A DNA stretch of 8,328 nucleotides from Streptosporangiaceae bacterium (lineage in GTDB: Bacteria > Actinomycetota > Actinomycetes > Streptosporangiales > Streptosporangiaceae). The notes under the pieces were generated by a model. The model worked only from the letters and a program-made list of their open reading frames with translations. It made no database searches and was not told the DNA's origin. The position numbers were made by a program, and so were the translations under genes. The stretch is from NCBI GenBank assembly GCA_030039095.1, contig JASHQP010000719.1, positions 1 through 8,328 of the forward strand, written 5' to 3'. Below, piece by piece: positions 1-5,016 of this stretch. Every line of letters begins with the position of its first letter. Position 1 is the first letter of the stretch.

Positions 1-1
1 G

Positions 2-289
2 GCGCTGCGCGCGGCTGTGGCGCGGCTTGACCCGGCGGCTCTCGCGAGATTCGAGGCTGACTGGACGGCTGCGACTGCCCGTGCGCGGGATGAGTACAGT
101 CTGCTTCCTGCGCGGCACTTCGTCGAGCACTGGTTCAGCTGGGTTGCTGTTGAACGCTGGCCTCAGCTGGCGGCCCGCTTGCGTGCCTGCGAGCGCATCG
201 TCGCTGAGTCGCCGGATCGCGCGGAGCGCCGCGCGGCTGCGTCGGAGATCAGCCAGATCTTGCGGCAGGCCGAAACAGCTACTGCATGA
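2..289 (+). CDS. DUF6247-like small protein, likely antitoxin (5' end outside window)
   Basis: The frame is open from base 2 and reads ALRAAVARLDPAALARFEAD before continuing to a TGA at 287-289. A GTG at 17 could start it, but the in-frame ALRAAV just upstream fits the start of this family (xxIRAAL-x-LDP), so the true start is probably before the window. The product is small, soluble, helical and charged, with no membrane segment. From memory it resembles DUF6247 proteins of actinomycetes, which commonly precede a RelE/ParE-like gene. Its last codon overlaps the next ATG (ATGA at 286-289), an arrangement typical of translationally coupled toxin-antitoxin pairs. An antitoxin role is therefore inferred from family and context only; no DNA-binding motif is obvious. 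Since the partner downstream appears broken, this may be an orphan antitoxin. The family name is recalled, not searched. Confidence 0.6.
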   Translation, partial: ALRAAVARLDPAALARFEADWTAATARARDEYSLLPARHFVEHWFSWVAVERWPQLAARLRACERIVAESPDRAERRAAASEISQILRQAETATA

Positions 290-522
290 GCGACTGGACG
301 TGGGAGTACGTTCCGGATGCGGTCAATGTCGTGGGCGGGCTCACACCGACTCAGATCGACGAGGTGGAAAGGCTCGCATCCCGGTGCCGCGTGCCGCAGC
401 GTTGCGGCCAGCCCGGGGGTCAGCTCTGCCTGCCAGGCTCATCTTGCCTCGCAGCGCCATCGCTTCCCGCAGCAGCCCCGTGCCGAGCCGCCGCGCCAAC
501 TCGGCCGGAACGAGGGAGGTGA
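286..522 (+). pseudogene. RelE/ParE-like toxin gene, 3' part replaced
   Basis: The frame starts with ATG at 286 inside the stop of the preceding gene. Its first 33 residues (MSDWTWEYVPDAVNVVGG then LTPTQIDEVERLASR) look like a real small protein: a Trp-rich opening strand, then a helix, as in RelE/ParE-type mRNA interferase or gyrase-inhibitor toxins located after DUF6247 genes. From about base 385 the reading becomes Cys-, Pro- and Arg-rich (CRVPQRCGQPGG onward), with no resemblance to the family, and runs to a TGA at 520-522. Neither other plus-strand frame restores a toxin-like C-terminus, so this is a replacement rather than a simple frameshift. The catalytic C-terminal part of a RelE fold would be missing, so the product is probably inactive. 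The replacing DNA resembles another gene on the opposite strand. The toxin family assignment is an inference from about 33 residues plus context. Confidence 0.45.
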
Positions 523-640
523 AGAAACCATCACCCGCCCTATCCGCCGGCCCGGAGACCTTGGACAACGCTGACCCGGCGCGCCAGCCGGGCATCCGCC
601 ATGCCAGAAAGCCCGCAGGAACAGGCGAGGCCGACACGCG
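385..640 (-). pseudogene. Decayed fragment resembling a TOTE-system primase/helicase protein
   Basis: On the minus strand, bases 526-434 encode FFTSLVPAELARRLG followed by TGLLREAMALRGKMSL. This closely matches my recollection of the archaeo-eukaryotic primase region of TOTE conflict-system proteins (WIFF-x-x-PVPAxLARRLGxALLxEAM). A second piece in another frame, bases 429-385, reads AELTPGLAATLRHAA, resembling a later segment of the same family (GLPPxxxAALKHxAS) that normally lies much further downstream. Upstream, bases about 555-527 give RIGRVMV in a third frame, where HVWI would precede FF. Frames therefore shift at least twice and a large internal part is missing, so this is a relic. It ends exactly where the plus-strand toxin-like frame loses its identity. 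Intact TOTE systems are mobile anti-invader modules. The match is from memory of the family, not a search; an unrelated chance reading is possible. Confidence 0.4.
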
Positions 641-742
641 GAATGATCACCCCGAGGGCCTGGTCCCACATGGGACTCACCCTGGCCCCACCAACCACGT
701 TCAAGATCGCGAAATAAAGCTGAAACCCCAGGTCAGGACGGG

Positions 743-815
743 TGCGCCGCCAGGGATTTGAACCCCGAACCCGCGGATTAAGAGTCCGCTGCTCTGCCAA
801 TTGAGCTAGCGGCGC
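743..815 (-). tRNA. tRNA-Lys (anticodon CTT)
   Basis: Read on the minus strand, a complete 73-nt cloverleaf folds. The acceptor stem pairs GCGCCGC (815-809) with GCGGCGC (750-744), with discriminator A at 743. The D arm is GCTC/GAGC, the anticodon stem GCGGA/TCCGC holds the loop CTCTTAA, and the T arm CGGGG/CCCTG holds TTCAAAT with one G-T pair. The anticodon is CTT, decoding the lysine codon AAG, the dominant lysine codon in high-GC genomes. The 3' CCA is not encoded (bases 742-740 give CCC), so it must be added enzymatically. The gene stands alone, co-directional with the oxidase gene upstream, and its 3' end faces the decayed accessory DNA at 1-742, which suggests use as an integration site. 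Confidence 0.97.
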
Positions 816-827
816 GAAGACCCAGTG

Positions 828-858
828 ATGGTAGCAGTCCGGGGAAGGCCGGAGCGAA
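828..858 (-). promoter_or_regulatory. Possible promoter of tRNA-Lys
   Basis: On the minus strand a TACCAT hexamer (833-828) fits the TAnnnT pattern of a -10 element and sits 12 bases before the tRNA 5' end. Its best -35 partner is a poor TTCGCT (858-853) at a 19-base spacing. A short leader of about 6 bases would result. The call rests mainly on position; read-through from the oxidase gene could also supply the tRNA. Confidence 0.25.
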
Positions 859-894
859 TTGCGCCAGCGCTTGGCCGCGGGCACTTCCGGCCTT
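845..894 (-). terminator. Long hairpin downstream of the FAD oxidase gene
   Basis: Perfect 9-base arms, AAGGCCGGA (845-853) and TCCGGCCTT (886-894), enclose 32 bases that contain a smaller GCCA/TGGC hairpin. On the minus strand the structure begins 13 bases after the TGA (909-907) of the oxidase gene and precedes the tRNA promoter region. There is no U-run, which is common for actinobacterial terminators; the function is inferred from position and stem. Confidence 0.4.
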
Positions 895-906
895 GTGCTC
901 GTGGCG

Positions 907-2313
907 TCAGGCGCCGAGGAACCTGCCGACGACCCGGGCCGCCCGGGACGGCCGGCCGGCCCTGGCCTCGTGGCGGTCGGCCCAGGCCATCGTCTGCAGG
1001 CCCGCGTTCACGCCGAGCCAGCGCAGCGGCTCGGGCTCCCACTGCGGCGAACGGTGGCCCACCCACGGCAGCCGGGTCAGCTCGCTGCCGGTTCCGGTGA
1101 TCAGATCGGCCAGGGTGCGCCCGGCCAGGTTGGTGGTGGACACGCCGTCGCCGACGTAGCCCCCCGCCCAGCCGAGGCCGGTGGCGCGGTCGAGGCCGAC
1201 CGACGCACACCAGTCCCTCGGCACGCCGATCGGGCCGCCCCAGCCGTGGGTCACCTCGACGTCACCGAGCACGGGGAACAGTTCGGTCAGGGTGCGCCGC
1301 AGGGCGGTGAACACTGCGGGGACGCGGTCGAACGACGGGCGCACCGCGGACCCGAGATGGTAGGGAGCGCCTCGGCCGCCGAACGCCAGGCGCCCGTCGG
1401 CCGTGCGCTGCCCGTAGATGATCAGGTGGCGCAAGTCGCCGAACGTCGGTCGGCTCGTCAGGCCGATCTGCGCCCAGGCGGACTCCGGCAGCGGGGCTGT
1501 CGCGATCATCAGCGAGTACACCGGGGCGATCGACCGGCGCTGGCCGGGGAGCAGCGCGGTGTAGCCCTCGGTTGCCCGGATCACGTACCGCGCGCGCACG
1601 GTGCCGGTGGGCGTCACCAGCCGCCCAGGGCCGATCTCGGTCACCGGGGTGCGCTCGAACAGCGAGACGCCGCGAGCGCGCAGCACGCCCGCGAGCCCGC
1701 GGGCCAGCCGGGCCGGATGGATCGCCGCGCAGTGTGGCGTGAACGTGCCGCCGAGCACGCCGGTGGCGCCAGCGAACTCGCTGGCTTCCGCGGCCGACAG
1801 CAGGCGCAGGTCTTCCTCGCCGAACCCGAACGACCGGGCCTCGGCGATCCCGTCGGCGGCCCGTTCAAGCTGGATCTTCGAGCGGGCGAGCTCGACGGTT
1901 CCGCCCTTCGCGAAGTGACAGTCGATGCCCTCGGCCACGGTCACGCGGCTTACCTCGTCGACCGTCGCCTGCATGGCGCGGTACATCGCCGTCGCCGCGT
2001 CCGCGCCCGCCATCCGTTCCAGCTTGCCCAGCGACGCGGGAAAGAGGGCCGAGCACCAGCCGCCGTTGCGGCCCGAGGCGCCGAACCCGGCGATCTCGCG
2101 CTCGCAGACCACGATCTTCAGGCCCGGGTCGGCCTGGGACAGGTAGTACGCGGTCCACATGCCGGTGTACCCGGCGCCGGCGATCGCCACGTCGGCGTCC
2201 AGGTCGCCGGGCAGCGGGTCACCGGGCTCCAGTGAACCCGGCACGGTGTCGTGCCAGAACGACAGCTTCCGGTACTTGTCGGCGTCGCGCATGCCGACCA
2301 TCGTGGCAGGCAC
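907..2313 (-). CDS. FAD-dependent oxidoreductase of the DAO/PuuB type
   Basis: The 468-residue product is a flavoenzyme of the D-amino-acid-oxidase superfamily (DAO fold). Residues 42-71 form the FAD-binding Rossmann unit: DVAIAGAGYTG, with the dinucleotide motif at 46-51, and Glu71 ending the second strand to hold the ribose. GFGASGRNGGW (77-87), HPARLARGL (199-207) and the C-terminal GGYVGDGVSTTNLAGRTLAD (384-403) are the conserved stretches of the gamma-glutamylputrescine oxidase/DadA-like branch. Such enzymes oxidise amines or amino acids with O2 or a quinone. No signal peptide or membrane helix is seen, so it is cytoplasmic. The substrate cannot be assigned, and no polyamine genes are nearby to help. 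The start is unclear: GTG at 2313, ATG at 2301 and ATG at 2292 are all in frame and none has a good ribosome binding site; ATG 2292 (MRDADKYRKLSFW) is a credible alternative. It is transcribed divergently from the phosphatase gene. Confidence 0.9.
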   Translation of the reverse strand: MPATMVGMRDADKYRKLSFWHDTVPGSLEPGDPLPGDLDADVAIAGAGYTGMWTAYYLSQADPGLKIVVCEREIAGFGASGRNGGWCSALFPASLGKLERMAGADAATAMYRAMQATVDEVSRVTVAEGIDCHFAKGGTVELARSKIQLERAADGIAEARSFGFGEEDLRLLSAAEASEFAGATGVLGGTFTPHCAAIHPARLARGLAGVLRARGVSLFERTPVTEIGPGRLVTPTGTVRARYVIRATEGYTALLPGQRRSIAPVYSLMIATAPLPESAWAQIGLTSRPTFGDLRHLIIYGQRTADGRLAFGGRGAPYHLGSAVRPSFDRVPAVFTALRRTLTELFPVLGDVEVTHGWGGPIGVPRDWCASVGLDRATGLGWAGGYVGDGVSTTNLAGRTLADLITGTGSELTRLPWVGHRSPQWEPEPLRWLGVNAGLQTMAWADRHEARAGRPSRAARVVGRFLGA

Positions 2314-2333
2314 CGGCGCAGCTCATCGCATCG

Positions 2334-2347
2334 GGCATGCTTATGCC
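2334..2347. promoter_or_regulatory. Short inverted repeat in the divergent intergenic region
   Basis: GGCAT-GCTT-ATGCC forms a 5-base inverted repeat in the 57-base gap between the divergent oxidase and phosphatase starts. On the minus strand it includes CATAAG, a 4/6 match to a -10 hexamer, about 30 bases before the GTG start. It is the only symmetrical element in this gap and might be an operator for one or both genes. It is short enough to occur by chance. Confidence 0.25.
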
Positions 2348-2370
2348 ATGACCACAGCAGTGAGGCTTCC

Positions 2371-2916
2371 GTGAAAGCACCGGCGCCCAGGCACGCCTCC
2401 GGGCCGTACCGGATCTGCGTGATATGCCTCGGGAACATCTGCCGGTCGCCGATGGCCGAGGTGGTGCTGCGCGGCGAACTCGAGCGCGCCGGGCTCTCCG
2501 GCCGAGTCGAGGTGGACAGCGCAGGAACGGGGGACTGGCACCTGGGTGAGCCTATGGATCCGCGGGCGAGGGCGGAACTGTCGCGGCGCGGTTACGACGG
2601 AGCCGGGCACCGGGCGCGGCAGTTCGATCCTGCCTGGTTCGAGCGCTACGACCTGGTGACGGCCATGGACCGGGCCAACCTGGAGCGGCTGCAGTGGGCG
2701 GCACGTGACCGGCAGGCCGCAGATCGGACCGTGCTGTTCCTGAGCTTCGACCCGGCCAGGAACGGCCAGGGAAGCGCGCGCGACCTCGAGGTGCCTGATC
2801 CTTACGACGGTGGCCCCGAAGACTATGCGCTGGTCTTCGACCTCGTTCAGCCCGCGGCCCGGGGGCTGGCCGCGCAGCTTGCCGTGCTGCTGGCCGACCG
2901 GCCGGCAGCGCCTTAG
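2371..2916 (+). CDS. Low-molecular-weight protein-tyrosine-phosphatase family enzyme
   Basis: The 181-residue product carries the full LMW-PTP signature. The P-loop CLGNICRSP places the nucleophile at Cys19 and the phosphate-binding Arg at 25. DSAGTGDWHLGEPMDPRA (about 49-66) is the conserved second block. DPY at 143-145 supplies the general acid, Asp143. Length is slightly above the usual 150-165 because of an N-terminal lead of about 10 residues. The enzyme is cytosolic and hydrolyses phosphotyrosine or, in related enzymes, sugar phosphates on glycated lysines. GTG at 2371 is chosen because GAGG lies 5 bases upstream and the P-loop then begins at a normal distance; the frame is open further upstream but antisense to the oxidase. 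The stop TAG shares its G with the next GTG. It is related to actinobacterial PtpA proteins, though the kinase partner suggests protein deglycation rather than signalling. Confidence 0.93.
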   Translation: MKAPAPRHASGPYRICVICLGNICRSPMAEVVLRGELERAGLSGRVEVDSAGTGDWHLGEPMDPRARAELSRRGYDGAGHRARQFDPAWFERYDLVTAMDRANLERLQWAARDRQAADRTVLFLSFDPARNGQGSARDLEVPDPYDGGPEDYALVFDLVQPAARGLAAQLAVLLADRPAAP

Positions 2917-3788
2917 TGACGGCCGGGCCAGACCCGCGGCTGCGGCTGGAGCGGCTGCTCGGTACGCAGATCACCGACTGCCAGGTGATCGGCGGGCAGT
3001 TCGGGGTCCGGCACTGCCGCGCGACGCTCGCCGACGGCCGGGAGGTGTTCGGCAAGATCGCTGGTGGCCGGGCAGGCGACCCCGGCTTCGGCGCCGAAGC
3101 GCGAGGGCTGCGCTGGCTTGGCGAGGCGCGTGCCGCGCCGGTGCCCGAGGTCGTGGGCTGGGACGAGGGCGCGCTGGTCATCTCCTGGCTGCCCACGCGG
3201 TCACCGGACCGGCAGGCCGCTGAGCGGTTTGGCCGTGATCTCGCCCGCCTGCACGCCGCCGGCGCCGACGCCTACGGTGCCCCGTGGCCCGGCGTCATCG
3301 CAGGGCTGCCGCTCGGCAACGAGGCCGGGCGCTCCTGGCCGGAGTGGTTCGCGACGCAGCGGCTGCTGCCGTTCGCCCGCCGCGCCAGGGACGCCGGCTC
3401 GCTCAGCCCGGGCGACGTTGGGGTAATCGAGTCCGTGGCCGGCCGGATCGGCGAGCTGGCCGGGCCGGCCGAACAGCCCAGCCGGATCCACGGCGACTGC
3501 TGGGCCGGGAACGTCCTGTGGTCCGGCGGCAGGGGCTGGCTGATCGACCCGGCCGCGCACGGCGGCCACCGGGAGACCGACCTGGCCATGCTGGCCTTGT
3601 TCGGCGCGCCGTTCCTCGACCGGATCATCGCCTGCTACCAGGAGGTCATGCCTCTGGCCGCGGGCTGGCGCGAGCGGGTGCCGCTGCACCAGCTGTATCC
3701 ACTGCTCGTGCACGTGTGCCTGTTCGGCACGGGGTACCGCGCGGCAGCACTCGACGCCGCGAGGGCTGCCCTGGCTCGGGAGCCCTGA
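2916..3788 (+). CDS. Fructosamine/ketosamine 3-kinase family protein
   Basis: The 290-residue protein has the aminoglycoside-phosphotransferase-like kinase fold of the fructosamine-kinase family. Visible are Lys47 in VFGKIA (ATP phosphate binding), Glu61 in GAEARGLRWL, the catalytic loop HGDCWAGNVLW (192-202; Asp194, Asn199) and the metal-binding LIDPAAHGGHRETDLAML (209-226; Asp211). HGD-x-W-x-GN with DP-A-x-x-GHRE is diagnostic for this family rather than for antibiotic kinases. Members phosphorylate the 3-position of ketosamines on lysine, destabilising the adduct and freeing the amine; bacterial ones prefer ribulosamines and erythrulosamines. It is cytosolic. The GTG start overlaps the phosphatase stop by one base (TAGTG), so the two are translationally coupled. 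His192 and the DP pair are intact, so it should be active. The exact sugar is not readable from sequence. Confidence 0.92.
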   Translation: MTAGPDPRLRLERLLGTQITDCQVIGGQFGVRHCRATLADGREVFGKIAGGRAGDPGFGAEARGLRWLGEARAAPVPEVVGWDEGALVISWLPTRSPDRQAAERFGRDLARLHAAGADAYGAPWPGVIAGLPLGNEAGRSWPEWFATQRLLPFARRARDAGSLSPGDVGVIESVAGRIGELAGPAEQPSRIHGDCWAGNVLWSGGRGWLIDPAAHGGHRETDLAMLALFGAPFLDRIIACYQEVMPLAAGWRERVPLHQLYPLLVHVCLFGTGYRAAALDAARAALAREP

Positions 3789-3821
3789 TCGGGCAGCCCG
3801 CCCGGCGCCGTGCTGCTGGTA

Positions 3822-3881
3822 GCTTCGAAGCGGGGCATGTCGATAATTCCTATAGATGTGATAGGTTAGGATTCTGGAATT
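3822..3881 (+). promoter_or_regulatory. Promoter/operator region of the sulfite oxidase-like gene
   Basis: This A/T-rich island in GC-rich DNA holds several symmetrical elements: a 10-base palindrome GCTTCGAAGC (3822-3831), CCTAT (3849-3853) facing ATAGG (3861-3865), and AATTCC (3845-3850) facing GGAATT (3876-3881). Two -10-like hexamers occur, GATAAT (3842-3847, 5/6) and TAGGAT (3867-3872, 4/6), neither with a clear -35, which suits an activator-dependent or repressed promoter. The gene is thus likely expressed apart from the kinase gene ending at 3788. The regulator is unknown. Confidence 0.45.
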
Positions 3882-3898
3882 GCGGCGGGGGAGCAGCC

Positions 3899-5008
3899 AT
3901 GACGACCAGGAACCTGATCCAGATGAGTTCGCTTGCCGCTGACGCCGACGCCGAGCGCGTGATCGCCGCTCAGGCCGGCCTCGTCGTGCACGAGGCGGAG
4001 TCACTGAACTGCGAGACGCCGCCTGCCCTGCTCGACGGCGAGCTGACGCCGACCGCCCAGTTCTACCGCCGCAGCCACTTCCCGGCCCCGGCGCTGGACC
4101 CGTCGGCGTGGCGGCTCGGAGTGCGCGGCATGGTGCGGCAGCCGCTGCTTCTCAGCTTGCACGAGCTTACCCAGATGCCGGCCGAGACCGCCGTAGTCAC
4201 ACTCGAGTGCGCGGGCAACGGCCGGACGCTGTTCCGGCCGAGGACCCCCGGGGTGCAGTGGGGGTTCGGCGCAGCCGGCACCGCCGAATGGACCGGGCCA
4301 CTCCTCGCCGATGTCCTCGCCCGCGCCGGAGTGAAGCACGGTGCCTGCGAGGTGGTGTTCGGCGGCGCCGACCGCGGCACGGTCGACGGCGTGCCGCACC
4401 CGGTCAGGTTCGAGCGCAGCCTGACGGTCCGCGACGCCCTGGAGTCCGGCGCGCTGCTCGCCTACGCCATGAACGGCCATCCGCTGCCACCCCGGCACGG
4501 TTACCCGCTCCGGCTCGTGGTGCCCGGCTGGTATGCGGTCGCGTCGGTGAAGTGGCTCACGGACATCCGCGTGGTCGCCGAGCCGTTCCGCGGCTTCTTC
4601 CAGGACAGCCACTACGTGTACGAGTGGAACCGCGACGGGATCCGTGTCCGGGAGCCGGTCCGCCTGATGCAGGTCCGCGCGGTGATCACCCGCCCGGCCG
4701 CCGGCCAGGAACTGGCCTGCGCGGCCATGACCGTCCGCGGGGTCGCGTGGTCGGGCGCCGCGCCCATCACCCGGGTCGATGTGAGCGTGGCGGACGGCCC
4801 GTGGCAGAAGGCACGCCTGGTCGGGATGCCGGCGACGCACGGATGGCAGCGGTGGGAGCTCCTGGCGAGCGGCCTTCGGCCCGGGGCGACGCGGATCCGG
4901 GCACGGGCGACGGATCTGGCCGGCCGGGGCCAGCCGGAGCAGCCAGAGTGGAACGGGCTGGGTTACGCGGCGAACTTTATCCACGAGGTCCGGGTGCAGC
5001 TCCGCTGA
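3899..5008 (+). CDS. Sulfite oxidase-family molybdopterin enzyme
   Basis: The 369-residue protein has the two-domain layout of the sulfite oxidase family. The Moco domain (about 40-230) shows FYRRSHFP (55-62), LECAGNGRTLF (102-112) with Cys104 as the expected molybdenum ligand, GTAEWTGPLLADVL (127-140) and MNGHPLPPRHGYPLRLVVPG (191-210). A C-terminal Ig-like dimerisation domain runs from about 245 to 369. There is no cytochrome b5 or heme domain and no Tat or Sec signal, so the enzyme appears cytoplasmic, unlike the exported SorA/SorT/YedY proteins. It probably oxidises sulfite or a related oxyanion. The family usually has Arg just before x-VKWL; here the sequence is YAVASVKWL (212-220), with Ala215, so the substrate is uncertain. 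ATG at 3899 is set by GGGGGAG ending 5 bases upstream; the open frame further upstream overlaps the kinase gene and is not coding. No cofactor or electron-acceptor gene is adjacent. Confidence 0.9.
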   Translation: MTTRNLIQMSSLAADADAERVIAAQAGLVVHEAESLNCETPPALLDGELTPTAQFYRRSHFPAPALDPSAWRLGVRGMVRQPLLLSLHELTQMPAETAVVTLECAGNGRTLFRPRTPGVQWGFGAAGTAEWTGPLLADVLARAGVKHGACEVVFGGADRGTVDGVPHPVRFERSLTVRDALESGALLAYAMNGHPLPPRHGYPLRLVVPGWYAVASVKWLTDIRVVAEPFRGFFQDSHYVYEWNRDGIRVREPVRLMQVRAVITRPAAGQELACAAMTVRGVAWSGAAPITRVDVSVADGPWQKARLVGMPATHGWQRWELLASGLRPGATRIRARATDLAGRGQPEQPEWNGLGYAANFIHEVRVQLR

Positions 5009-5016
5009 GCATCCTG

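Noticed and set aside
663..676. Palindrome GTCCCACATGGGAC downstream of the tRNA as a terminator
   Set aside because: It is a perfect but short stem with a tiny loop and no T-run, about 65 bases beyond the tRNA; too weak to call.
540..884. Minus-strand frame reading APLAQLAEQRTLNPRVRG
   Set aside because: This is the well-known false protein produced by translating a tRNA gene; it overlaps tRNA-Lys completely.
859..2235. 458-codon open frame on the plus strand
   Set aside because: It is antisense to the FAD oxidoreductase, has Arg/Gly/Ala-rich composition and no motif, and is open only because of GC bias.
3790..3816. Possible terminator after the fructosamine-kinase-family gene
   Set aside because: Only 4-5 base stems (CGGG/CCCG, GCAGC/GCTGC) can be formed, no better than chance in GC-rich DNA.
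3284..3898. Upstream extension of the sulfite oxidase-like frame
   Set aside because: It overlaps the kinase gene in another frame, is Arg-rich without motifs, and the ATG at 3899 has a strong ribosome binding site.
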